Of a stretch of DNA of 31,206 nt, positions 21,170 through 28,196 are shown piece by piece (the stretch's first letter is position 1; every line of letters starts with the position of its first letter). The translations under genes were made by a program, and so were the position numbers. Below the pieces are notes generated by a model. That model did not search any database. It had not been told where the DNA came from and worked only from the letters and a program-made list of their open reading frames with translations. Source of the stretch: a virus; IMG/VR virus record IMGVR_UViG_3300020175_001475, positions 1 through 31,206 of that record, one strand, 5' to 3'.

Positions 21170-21785
21170 TTACGATCAACTAACTAACCTCATATTAGAG
21201 GGTCTAGGCGGGTATAAGCCAATCACACTACCATACTCATTTAATGATTTAGAACCTCATATTGATGCGGAGACAATGAAGCTCCACTATAATAAGCACT
21301 ATAAGGGCTACGTCAAAAAGCTAAACGACGCTATCGGTAAAACTCACATACCATTGAGAGAATTAGTAGTTAAAGCTGCAAACAGAAAAGCAGATGTACG
21401 TAATAATGCTGGCGGAGCATACAATCATCAACTCTTCTGGAATATGATGACACCTCATAAACATTCATGCAGAGGCTTGATAAAGGAAGCTATTGATAAG
21501 AAGTTTGGTTCCGTTGACAGTTTTTACGAAGAGTTTACAGCACAAGCAAAGTCGCATTTCGGCTCCGGTTGGGTATGGCTTATTAAAAGGGGTAATACCT
21601 TGAAGATTGTACAAACAGATAATCAGGATAATCCTCTTATGTTTGATCAAGGAGAACCAATACTAGGTATTGATGTCTGGGAGCACGCCTATTATAAAAA
21701 GTATGGGCCGGATAGAGAGAAGTATATTAAAAACTTCTTAAAGGTGGTTAACTGGGATTATTGTAATCAGCTATTATCGCTTTAA
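21159..21785 (+). CDS. Fe/Mn-family superoxide dismutase (Mn type) with N-terminal peptide
   Basis: A complete 208-aa Fe/Mn superoxide dismutase, which converts superoxide to O2 and H2O2. Metal ligands are H43 (MKLHYNKHYKGYV), H90 (GGAYNHQLFW), and D172 and H176 (GIDVWEHAYY). The active-site Gln sits at Q156 (TDNQDNPL), the Mn-type position, and GGAYNH also fits Mn enzymes. The family usually starts near YKPITLPYSFNDLEPHID; here 18-20 extra residues MKHNYDQLTNLILEGLGG precede it, with an I-L-E-G site like those cut by T4 prohead protease. It may therefore be packaged. The 3' end overlaps the convergent nuclease gene by 38 bases. Confidence 0.92.
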   Translation: MKHNYDQLTNLILEGLGGYKPITLPYSFNDLEPHIDAETMKLHYNKHYKGYVKKLNDAIGKTHIPLRELVVKAANRKADVRNNAGGAYNHQLFWNMMTPHKHSCRGLIKEAIDKKFGSVDSFYEEFTAQAKSHFGSGWVWLIKRGNTLKIVQTDNQDNPLMFDQGEPILGIDVWEHAYYKKYGPDREKYIKNFLKVVNWDYCNQLLSL

Positions 21786-22437
21786 CTTCCTCTTTAAGGT
21801 AGTTGACGTGTATTTTTGACCACTCATGTTTTTCAGGATTTTTGTAGAAGATAACTAACCCATCACACTTCTTACCTGAGATTGCTTCATACATATGAGC
21901 ATATAAAGATAGCTGCAGCGCATACGAATTAAACTCACATACAGTTAGGTGACTCACCGGGCCATTCATATACTCACCATACTCATTGGTGTATCTGAAA
22001 CGCTTATTTGTTTTAAAGTCTCCTACCTTAAAACTATTTGTATTTTCATAAATTAAATCACCTGTACCTGCAATTCCATTAACTGTATCATATAGCTTTT
22101 CCTCAGCGCGCAGCTTAGGATAACCTTTAAATATATCTGCATGTGACTTGTACGATTTATAAAGATCTTTATATTGGTCTTCTCGTTTATCATCTACGAG
22201 AAAATCCTCCATTACTTTATGTATATGGGTACCGTAATCACACGCTTTGTTTTTAACATCTTCCCATTGCTCTAGAATAAAGTCAACATGAACACCCTCA
22301 CGCTTTGCAACTCGAGTTGCGTTACCTATTGCATCAAACTTAGGTTTATATTTACCGAGCAGAGTTGTTACTGATATTAACTGCTTACCAGTCTCTGTAT
22401 CTGTATACGTATGAGATGCTTCGTCAAAATGGATCAT
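21748..22437 (-). CDS. PD-(D/E)XK nuclease, RecB/Cas4-like
   Basis: A 229-aa protein with the RecB-type nuclease layout: HFDEASHTYTD start, a CDYGTHIHKVMEDFL helix (the G-x-x-x-H motif), GIAGTGDLIYEN...FKVGDFKTNKR (the D and D-x-K catalytic motif), and YALQLSLYAHMYE (the Q-x-x-x-Y motif). Such enzymes cut DNA in recombination, repair or host-genome breakdown. It has a sigma70-like promoter with TATAAT exactly 6 bases before the ATG, divergent from the P-loop gene. The 3' end overlaps the dismutase gene by 38 bases. Confidence 0.85.
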   Translation of the reverse strand: MIHFDEASHTYTDTETGKQLISVTTLLGKYKPKFDAIGNATRVAKREGVHVDFILEQWEDVKNKACDYGTHIHKVMEDFLVDDKREDQYKDLYKSYKSHADIFKGYPKLRAEEKLYDTVNGIAGTGDLIYENTNSFKVGDFKTNKRFRYTNEYGEYMNGPVSHLTVCEFNSYALQLSLYAHMYEAISGKKCDGLVIFYKNPEKHEWSKIHVNYLKEEVKAIIADYNNPS

Positions 22438-22443
22438 ATTATT

Positions 22444-22471
22444 ATTATAACTTAAGACCTTGAAAATGCAA
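22444..22471 (-). promoter_or_regulatory. Sigma70-like promoter TTGCAT-16-TATAAT for the PD-(D/E)XK nuclease
   Basis: On the - strand TTGCAT (22466-22471) and TATAAT (22444-22449) are 16 bases apart, then 6 bases to the ATG. It interlocks with the divergent promoter at 22460-22487. Confidence 0.65.
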
Positions 22472-22487
22472 ATTCTTATTATAAAAT
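22460..22487 (+). promoter_or_regulatory. Sigma70-like promoter TTGAAA-16-TAAAAT
   Basis: TTGAAA (22460-22465), 16-base spacer, TAAAAT (22482-22487), 6 bases to the ATG at 22494. The same spacing is used on the other strand in the same 56-base gap. Confidence 0.55.
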
Positions 22488-22493
22488 ATATGT

Positions 22494-23321
22494 ATGAGAT
22501 TAGCTATTAGCGGTACGGGTTGTCAAGGGAAATCAACATTAATTAAGGACTTCCTAGAAGAATGGCCCATGTATAAAACTGAAAGTCAGACGTACCGTGA
22601 CGTACTTACTAGTGAGAAGTTACCTCACAGTAAAGAAGCTACTAAAGAGACACAATGGAGGATTCTCAATCATATGATTGATGAGATGCAGACCTTTAAC
22701 CCCGGTGATAATGTCATTATGGACAGGTGCCCTATTGACAACTTAGTTTACTCTCTTTGGTGTTTTGAGAAAGGTGTTGGTGATATTGATAAGGAGTTTA
22801 TTGATAAATGCATACCTCTTGTCTGCGAGAGTTTAAAGAATATAGACATCATATTTTTTACACCTATTACTAAAGCTGCTCCTATTACCCCTGTTGAAGA
22901 TGGTGTACGTGAAACAGATTCTACCTATATTAAAGAAATTGATAACCTATTTAAAATGATAGGAGCTCAGCATATTGAAAACAACGGCCTCAATCCATTC
23001 TTTCCAAAAGAAGATGCGCCGGGTTGGATTGAAGTATTCGGAGACAGGCCTGTTAGAATCGCCATGATTAAGCAATATATCGATGAGACCGGTGATCTTG
23101 TCGGTGGGTGGGAATGTGCTCCGGAGCCTGATATCGTCGACCCTAATAATCAATCTGTTGGTGATAACGAAGAAGCAGCTGCAATGAAAGCATTAATCGA
23201 TGATCAACAAAATGCTAAAGTGTTTGAGAAGGATCTCGCAGATCAGAAGCAGCTAATTAAAGATACGCTAGGTGATAAAGAAATCGATGAGATTAACAGT
23301 CTATATAATCCCAAAGCTTAA
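22494..23321 (+). CDS. P-loop NTPase/kinase (AAA_28/NadR-like)
   Basis: A 275-aa P-loop protein. The Walker A is G7-T-G-C-Q-G-K13-S-T (LAISGTGCQGKST). NVIMDRCPIDNLVYSLW is the D-R-x-x-x-D signature of nucleoside and nucleotide kinases and NadR-type AAA_28 proteins, and VRIAMIKQYID lies near the end of the core. The C-terminal 70 residues are acidic and coiled, beyond the kinase core. It probably phosphorylates a small metabolite such as a nucleotide or cofactor; the substrate is unknown. It is convergent with the short gene at 23342. Confidence 0.75.
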   Translation: MRLAISGTGCQGKSTLIKDFLEEWPMYKTESQTYRDVLTSEKLPHSKEATKETQWRILNHMIDEMQTFNPGDNVIMDRCPIDNLVYSLWCFEKGVGDIDKEFIDKCIPLVCESLKNIDIIFFTPITKAAPITPVEDGVRETDSTYIKEIDNLFKMIGAQHIENNGLNPFFPKEDAPGWIEVFGDRPVRIAMIKQYIDETGDLVGGWECAPEPDIVDPNNQSVGDNEEAAAMKALIDDQQNAKVFEKDLADQKQLIKDTLGDKEIDEINSLYNPKA

Positions 23322-23367
23322 GCTCTCAGCCTAAATCACTTTTACGGATTTAACGCTGCGGAGAGCT
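23321..23367. repeat. Nested inverted repeats between convergent genes
   Basis: AGCTCTC (23321-23327) pairs with GAGAGCT (23361-23367), and inside it TAAATC (23332-23337) pairs with GATTTA (23347-23352). This can form a long interrupted hairpin just after the P-loop gene and inside the end of the short - strand gene. There is no T-run, so it is not a typical terminator. Confidence 0.4.
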
Positions 23368-23548
23368 CTGCGATCTGAGTTGTATGTAGTTCGATAGTAC
23401 TACCGAACGTAGTATTTTCTAAACCTACAACGAAGTTGCTAAAATTTAACCTATTAGTCGCATTAGGTGTCTGGAGGATTATAAAGTCTCCATTAACGAC
23501 TTGATTGGTTTCCGGTAACTGATTGATACTAACGTCTGTGCTTGCCAT
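23342..23548 (-). CDS. Short fibre-type N-terminal domain protein
   Basis: A 68-aa protein MASTDVSINQLPETNQVVNGDFIILQTP...RLNFSNFVVGLENTT. The pattern I-x-x-LP-x-x-x-x-x-x-x-x-D-x-x-x-x-x-x-x-x-x-x-x-R/K-x-x-x-S-N-F is typical of the N-terminal attachment segment of phage fibres and related virion proteins. Here it stands alone, so it may be a small virion subunit or a fibre remnant. It has a late box AATAAATA 6 bases before the ATG. Confidence 0.6.
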   Translation of the reverse strand: MASTDVSINQLPETNQVVNGDFIILQTPNATNRLNFSNFVVGLENTTFGSTIELHTTQIAELSAALNP

Positions 23549-23569
23549 ATAAATTATTTATTATAAAAT
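23542..23569 (+). promoter_or_regulatory. Sigma70-like promoter TTGCCA-16-TAAAAT for the second glycan cluster
   Basis: TTGCCA (23542-23547), 16-base spacer, TAAAAT (23564-23569), then 7 bases to the ATG at 23577. A late box for the opposite gene sits in its spacer. Confidence 0.5.
23555..23562 (-). promoter_or_regulatory. Late box AATAAATA, 6 nt before ATG
   Basis: AATAAATA on the - strand, 6 bases before the ATG at 23548. It lies inside the spacer of the + strand promoter at 23542-23569, so the two may exclude each other. Confidence 0.55.
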
Positions 23570-23576
23570 ATATATA

Positions 23577-24371
23577 ATGTCAAAGATTGGTGTAGGTATA
23601 ATAACGTGTAATAGAAATGATTTTTACATTAGGTGTATTAAAAGCATTAAATCTGACTGGTTCGATGAGATTGTTACCATTAATGACGGTGATGAGCCTA
23701 TAGCAACTACAGACGCTCCTCATCGTCATATTATTAACAACGGGAGGAATTTAGGTGTTTGTAAGAGTAAAAATAAAGCGCTTACACACCTATTATCAAA
23801 AGGCTGTGAGTATATTTTTCTCGTAGAGGATGATATGGTGTTTAAAGGTAATGCGTTTGAAGAATATATTAGAGCAAGTAAGATTACTGGTATACAACAT
23901 ATGTCGTTTGCATACCATGGACCGGCTAATAAAGGTAATATTAGTAAAGGTAAACCTAAGCCGAGAAAGGTAATTGATTACGGTGACGTAAAAATTGCAC
24001 TAAATCAGCACTCAGTTGGTGCTGTATGTTTTTATACCAAGGAAGCATTAGATAGTGTAGGTATATTTGATGAAGAGTTTGATAAAAATAATTTTGAACA
24101 TGTAGAGCATTCTTATAGTCTCGCCAAAGCCGGTTACAGTACACCTTACTGGTGGTGGGCTGATATAGCTAATAGTTGCGATCTTATTCAAGAACAGGCT
24201 TGTAGTGAAGAATCCTCGTCAATAAGAAGAGGTGATGATTGGCAGCAAAAAATAATCGACAGTGCATACTTATTTCAGAAGAAGCATGGCTATATGCCGG
24301 CATGGCAAAATGCAGTCCCCGATACACCATTGCCTGACGTTATTAAGATTTTAAAGAGTATGAAAAAATGA
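23577..24371 (+). CDS. GT2-like glycosyltransferase
   Basis: A 264-aa GT-A transferase. Visible parts are the start IGVGIITCNRNDFYIRCIKSI, the NNGRNLGVCKSKNKAL nucleotide-binding segment, and the metal motif E84-D-D86 (FLVEDDMVF). A later SVGAVCFYTKEALDSVGIFDEEF is the acceptor-binding part common in GT2 enzymes. It opens the second glycan cluster under its own promoter. The next gene starts 4 bases before its stop. The C-terminal 60 residues (SSSIRRGDDWQQ...) are extra to the core. Donor unknown. Confidence 0.82.
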   Translation: MSKIGVGIITCNRNDFYIRCIKSIKSDWFDEIVTINDGDEPIATTDAPHRHIINNGRNLGVCKSKNKALTHLLSKGCEYIFLVEDDMVFKGNAFEEYIRASKITGIQHMSFAYHGPANKGNISKGKPKPRKVIDYGDVKIALNQHSVGAVCFYTKEALDSVGIFDEEFDKNNFEHVEHSYSLAKAGYSTPYWWWADIANSCDLIQEQACSEESSSIRRGDDWQQKIIDSAYLFQKKHGYMPAWQNAVPDTPLPDVIKILKSMKK

Positions 24372-25093
24372 TATCTTTTATTATAGCTTACAAGCAAGAT
24401 ACTAAAGAAAGGGCTGTAAATTTAGAATACTGTAAGAAGTATTATAAACAATTGGTACCTGGTTGCGAGATTCTGATTAAAGAATCATCTGATAATAACT
24501 TCAATAAGTGTAAGTTATATAACAAAGGAGCTTTAGAGGCCAAGCACGATGTGTTGTGTTTTTTAGATAGTGATGTGTTTGTTTCAAAATACTCTATTCA
24601 GAAATCTATTGAATTGGCAGATATGGATAACGTCATTATAGGTTATAATGGAGTGGCTATATATCTATCATATAAATCTAAACGCACATTAACTAGTGAT
24701 TTAAAATATCAGAATATGCTAGAGATACTACCGGTAAACTACGTACCGACTCGATTAGAGAAAAATGAGATGTTTGAGGTAGGTAATCTTAAAGCAGTCG
24801 GTGGCTGTTTAGTAATGTCTAGAGACTGCTTTAAAGATGTTAACGGATTTAATCCTAATTTTATTAACTGGGGATATGAAGATAATGAGATTGTAACCAG
24901 ATGCCATAAACTCAAAAAGAATGTTATTTTAGCTAATACAAAAGACCCATATCTATTTCACTTACCTCATCATGATGTAGAGGGGGATAAGAGTGTACAT
25001 GACTTTTACACAAACAATCAAACCGAGTATATGAAAGTATGCGAGATGAATTATAATGATTTACAAAAATACATAAAAACATGGAAGCTATAG
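24368..25093 (+). CDS. GT2/GT7-like glycosyltransferase
   Basis: A 241-aa GT-A protein: ISFIIAYKQDTKERAVNLEYC start, metal motif D67-S-D69 (VLCFLDSDVF), and the galactosyltransferase C-terminal (GT7C-type) block VGGCLVMSRDCFKDVNGFNPNF-x-NWGYEDNE. That GG-x-x-x-x-x-R-x-x-F-x-x-x-N-G-F plus W-G-x-E-D-x-E is strongly diagnostic of galactosyl- or GalNAc-type transferases. It is translated in overlap with both neighbours. Confidence 0.85.
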   Translation: MISFIIAYKQDTKERAVNLEYCKKYYKQLVPGCEILIKESSDNNFNKCKLYNKGALEAKHDVLCFLDSDVFVSKYSIQKSIELADMDNVIIGYNGVAIYLSYKSKRTLTSDLKYQNMLEILPVNYVPTRLEKNEMFEVGNLKAVGGCLVMSRDCFKDVNGFNPNFINWGYEDNEIVTRCHKLKKNVILANTKDPYLFHLPHHDVEGDKSVHDFYTNNQTEYMKVCEMNYNDLQKYIKTWKL

Positions 25094-25749
25094 ATGTAAT
25101 TATACTCTCAAATACAGCTAATTTAGAGTATTACAGCAAACTAAAAAAGTGTATTAACTCTCTAAAGTCGAGTACTAATATTAAAACTAATATTATTGTT
25201 ATTGAGACAAACAAAAAATTAAGAGGTAAAAATTTAAAGCTACCAATCGATACACTCTATATTCCCGAGGATGCAGAATTTAACTATAATAAGTTTCTGA
25301 ATTATGGTCTCACTTTCTGCAAACACGATTATTTGTGTATATCAAATAACGACGTTTATTATAATAAAGATGTTTTATGTACCCTAGTCGATCACTTAGA
25401 TGATTATGATTCCGTTAGCCCGTGGGATGATAATTCTACGTGGCGGTTCCATCAAACCAAGGGAATACATGTAGGTTACTCTACCAGGATGTTTGTAACC
25501 GGTTGGTGCATTGTAACAAAGAGAGTCACTATAGATAAAATCGGTGGTAAGTTTGACGAGAGATTTTCTTTCTGGTTTCAGGATGATGATTATTCTAAGC
25601 TATTAGAGACTAATAATCTAACGCATGCGTTAATTGGTGATGTATCGGTATGGCACGACTGTGGTCAGAGTCACGAACTATTCAGTAAAGAGGATAGAGA
25701 GAAACAAACACATGGCTTATCAGAGGTCTTTAACGAAAAATGGAAGTGA
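25081..25749 (+). CDS. GT2-like glycosyltransferase
   Basis: A 222-aa GT-A protein. DVIILSNTANLEYYSKLKKCINSL is the first beta-alpha unit, and LCISNNDVYYNK carries N89-N-D91 in place of the usual DxD, as seen in many bacterial GT2 rhamnosyl/galactofuranosyl-like enzymes. FVTGWCIVTKRVTIDKIGGKFDERFSFWFQDDDY is the acceptor and general-base segment. It overlaps the preceding gene by 13 bases and the fucosyltransferase-like gene by 10. Confidence 0.8.
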   Translation: MEAIDVIILSNTANLEYYSKLKKCINSLKSSTNIKTNIIVIETNKKLRGKNLKLPIDTLYIPEDAEFNYNKFLNYGLTFCKHDYLCISNNDVYYNKDVLCTLVDHLDDYDSVSPWDDNSTWRFHQTKGIHVGYSTRMFVTGWCIVTKRVTIDKIGGKFDERFSFWFQDDDYSKLLETNNLTHALIGDVSVWHDCGQSHELFSKEDREKQTHGLSEVFNEKWK

Positions 25750-26555
25750 ATAAAAAAATTACATTGCGAGATAGTAACTTCGCTGGTAGGGATGTCTTGA
25801 GTATGCCAGGTGTTAATTTTTCCTGGTATACAGGTGACAATATAGTTAGTGAGCACGTTTTCTTTACAGATAAAAAATTGCAGGATGTAGATGAGGCTCA
25901 GTATAGCAATGTTAAGAAAGTTGCGTGGCTGCTCGAACCTAAGGGTATCGACCCGTCTATATATGATTGGATCTTAAAAAATTATCATAAATTTGATAAC
26001 GTACTAACATTCGACCGTAATATTATATCTCAAATTGATAACGGTATATTTCAGCCGTACGGTACCTATTGGGTTGAGAAAGATAGCCCTGTAAAGAGTC
26101 GCTCAGTCTCTATGATTGCATCCTACAAAAAAGAAGCTACTGGTCACAAGATCAGACACTCAATATATAAACACTTTAAGAGCCGTATAGATACGTTTGG
26201 TACTATTACCGGAAGCCGGTTAACTAATAAAGATGCAGGCTTGAGGGATTTTAGATTTTCTGTTGCTATTGAAAACTGTATACAAGATGGGTATTTTACT
26301 GAAAAAATACTCGACTGTTTTGCTACAAAAACCATCCCGATATACTGGGGTACACGTACGGTTGGAGAGTTTTTTAATACAGATGGTATTATATTTGTGG
26401 ATGATTTTAAGAGTATTGAAAGTCTAATTAACTCTCTCAGCGAAGACGTGTACAGTAGTAAGCTCGAGGCAATTCAAGAGAACTTTAATAAGATAGACGA
26501 CTACCATATACCGGAACTGTACATTGAGAAAAATTACAAGGGCTTGTTACATTAA
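25740..26555 (+). CDS. GT10-family fucosyltransferase-like protein
   Basis: A 271-aa GT-B protein. The key block RFSVAIENCIQDGYFTEKILDCFATKTIPIYWG matches the GT10 alpha-1,3-fucosyltransferase motif (F-x-x-x-x-E-N-S-x-x-x-D-Y-x-T-E-K-x-x-x-A-x-x-x-x-x-x-P-x-x-x-G), with R and E/K residues that bind GDP-fucose. VAWLLEPKGIDPSIYDWI is the acceptor-side helix. GT10 enzymes transfer fucose from GDP-fucose, or close analogues, to GlcNAc/Glc or Gal; the exact sugar here is unknown. It is the last gene of a four-transferase block. Confidence 0.85.
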   Translation: MEVNKKITLRDSNFAGRDVLSMPGVNFSWYTGDNIVSEHVFFTDKKLQDVDEAQYSNVKKVAWLLEPKGIDPSIYDWILKNYHKFDNVLTFDRNIISQIDNGIFQPYGTYWVEKDSPVKSRSVSMIASYKKEATGHKIRHSIYKHFKSRIDTFGTITGSRLTNKDAGLRDFRFSVAIENCIQDGYFTEKILDCFATKTIPIYWGTRTVGEFFNTDGIIFVDDFKSIESLINSLSEDVYSSKLEAIQENFNKIDDYHIPELYIEKNYKGLLH

Positions 26556-26602
26556 TAACGTGAAAATACTGGTTAGCAGTAGCATTAGTACTACTACGAC
26601 AT

Positions 26603-26617
26603 TATAATAGCTATAAT
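26603..26617 (+). promoter_or_regulatory. Double TATAAT before the methyltransferase-like gene
   Basis: Two TATAAT boxes (26603-26608 and 26612-26617) come just before the ATG at 26618. The second abuts the start codon. No good -35 box is seen at 16-17 bp, so activity is uncertain. Confidence 0.35.
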
Positions 26618-27190
26618 ATGAATATACAGGAAGAGTATACTAATCGAAAAAATAATAGTTCTGATATTAATGAACATTTAGAGACATTATACAAATATGG
26701 TAAAAAGTGTAAATCTATAACAGAGCTCGGCTCACGTCACGGTGACAGTACTGTTGCTCTACTTAACAGTCAACCGGAAACAATGGTTAGTTATGACCTT
26801 TTTAAATCTGAATTTATTGATGAAATTAAATTAAAGAATTATAAGTTTATAACAGATGATTCCCTTAAAATTAGTATTGAAAAAACTGATTTACTTTTTA
26901 TAGATACCCTTCATAGATATTTTCAATTATATAATGAATTAGGTTTACATGCTAAAAATGTACGTAAGTATATTATTTTACATGATACTGAAACGTACGG
27001 TTATTCAGATGAGCCTTTATATGCCTCGCATATAGCTGTAAAAATGAGTGATAAGGTAATTGCTACTAAAAAGAAAGGTCTTAAACAAGCTGTAAATGAT
27101 TTTCTACATGAAACAAAAGAAGGTAAAAACTGGGCTGTTCATGAGGAATTTAAAAACAATAATGGCCTCACAATTCTATCGAGAATTTAA
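26618..27190 (+). CDS. SAM methyltransferase-like protein (Methyltransf_24 type)
   Basis: A 190-aa class I methyltransferase-like protein. SITELGSRHGDSTVALL is motif I (usually E-x-G-x-x-x-G-x-S), TMVSYDLFKSEF is the acidic strand 2, DLLFIDTLHRYFQLYNEL is motif II with the family D-x-x-H, and YIILHDTETYG follows. The D-T-L-H and L-H-D-T-E residues match the metal-site His/Asp of the cephalosporin-hydroxylase and Methyltransf_24 group. It likely methylates a sugar hydroxyl of the glycan built by the preceding genes. It has its own promoter region. Confidence 0.75.
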   Translation: MNIQEEYTNRKNNSSDINEHLETLYKYGKKCKSITELGSRHGDSTVALLNSQPETMVSYDLFKSEFIDEIKLKNYKFITDDSLKISIEKTDLLFIDTLHRYFQLYNELGLHAKNVRKYIILHDTETYGYSDEPLYASHIAVKMSDKVIATKKKGLKQAVNDFLHETKEGKNWAVHEEFKNNNGLTILSRI

Positions 27191-27204
27191 ATGAGAATAA
27201 CTAG

Positions 27205-27233
27205 TTGATAAGTTATTATTAATACGCTATAAT
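27205..27233 (+). promoter_or_regulatory. Sigma70-like promoter TTGATA-17-TATAAT for the DUF366 gene
   Basis: TTGATA (27205-27210), 17-base spacer, TATAAT (27228-27233), 8 bases to the ATG at 27242. It shares TAGTTGAT with the QueD and QueE promoters. Confidence 0.7.
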
Positions 27234-27241
27234 AAGAATAT

Positions 27242-27829
27242 ATGATTATTAAAGATATTCAAGTTTACGACGGCCCTCTCATTCATAAGAGATTCGCATA
27301 CGATTATTTCCGTAATAAAGTATTACCTACTGGTAATATAATTGCTTTTAGATGTCCGATGGATGTGAGCATTGATGGTATGATTGACCAAGAAGATGTG
27401 CTGCAGGGAGATTATATATATAGTGATGATGCAGTTAACTTCTGTTGGGAGATTCCAAACTTAGATAGGTTTGGAGCCGTAGCGTTTCAGCGCTTACTCA
27501 ACACTCAGATTGCTAGTATACTATCTGGTTTAACCAATAAGCCGATTGAGGTAGATGGAGACGACCTCATGGTTCATGATGAATTTGAAGGAAATGACGG
27601 TAAGCTACAAGCTGTTGGTAAGTGTAGTGTTAGTATTACATACTCAAAAGATAATGTAGCTATTGGGCATACGGGTATTAATATTAATGCTGGTAGTAAA
27701 GCTCCTGCATTTGCTTATAGTACTAAACTTAATGAGGAGCAGACTCAAGAGTTTATGACTAGGGTTATTGATACCTTTTACGGTATGGTAGATGATATCT
27801 TCATCGCTACTACTAAGATTAATCTATAA
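27242..27829 (+). CDS. DUF366-family protein
   Basis: A 195-aa protein matching the DUF366 (PF04017) pattern as I recall it: a start of the form F-x-x-D-x-x-x-Y-D-G-x-x, IIAFRCPMDVSIDGMIDQEDVLQGDYIYSDDAVNFCWE (the very conserved D-x-x-x-M-V/I-D-x-E-D-V-x-x-G-x-Y-I-Y-S-D-D), and HTGININAGSKAPAFAYS. DUF366 was described mainly in archaea and in 7-deazaguanine-modifying phages, where I recall, without being able to check, that it was proposed as a 7-carboxy-7-deazaguanine decarboxylase (DpdL). Its promoter resembles those of the QueD and QueE genes, which supports a link. The next gene starts in a one-base overlap. Confidence 0.75.
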   Translation: MIIKDIQVYDGPLIHKRFAYDYFRNKVLPTGNIIAFRCPMDVSIDGMIDQEDVLQGDYIYSDDAVNFCWEIPNLDRFGAVAFQRLLNTQIASILSGLTNKPIEVDGDDLMVHDEFEGNDGKLQAVGKCSVSITYSKDNVAIGHTGININAGSKAPAFAYSTKLNEEQTQEFMTRVIDTFYGMVDDIFIATTKINL

Positions 27830-28191
27830 TGACTATTTTTCAGTATCTAAATAGCTTACTCTATAGTAAGAAGGTAATAGATATGAACTGCGACGATGAG
27901 TCGCAGTTCAACCTGTTTATGGTCAATCGATGGGCTAGTATGTACTCACCTGAGATGGCTAATTATATTAACGAGTCGAGTAATAGGTATTGGAGCTTGT
28001 TTGATGATAAGCAGAATCAATATAACTATCTATATAACCTATTGCCTCGTTTGAGATTTAAAAAGATTAGCTATCTCAAGAAGATTAAAAAGGATAAAGT
28101 GAAGAAGGAAGAAGAGCCAATCCTACCTGAGTTTATATCTAAGAGGGAGTACAAACATAATGTTGACTTACAGAAAGTGCTTTATAAATAG
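27829..28191 (+). CDS. Clamp-loader small subunit-like protein (T4 gp62 type)
   Basis: A 120-aa protein with the features of phage gp62-like subunits: an acidic start, an NRWASMYSPEMANYINESS segment (F-x-x-N-R-x-x-S-x-x-P), DKQNQYNYLYNLLPRLRFKKISYLKKIKK and a basic end. T4 gp62 works with gp44 to load the sliding clamp on DNA for replication and late transcription. It is shorter than T4 gp62 (187 aa), as in other marine T4-like phages. The identification is by pattern only. A late promoter for the next gene lies in its 3' end. Confidence 0.55.
   Translation: MTIFQYLNSLLYSKKVIDMNCDDESQFNLFMVNRWASMYSPEMANYINESSNRYWSLFDDKQNQYNYLYNLLPRLRFKKISYLKKIKKDKVKKEEEPILPEFISKREYKHNVDLQKVLYK
28183..28190 (+). 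promoter_or_regulatory. T4-type late promoter TATAAATA, 6 nt before ATG
   Basis: A perfect TATAAATA within the last codons of the gp62-like gene, 6 bases from the ATG at 28197. It predicts a late, leaderless transcript for the co-chaperonin. Confidence 0.75.
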
Positions 28192-28196
28192 TCTAT

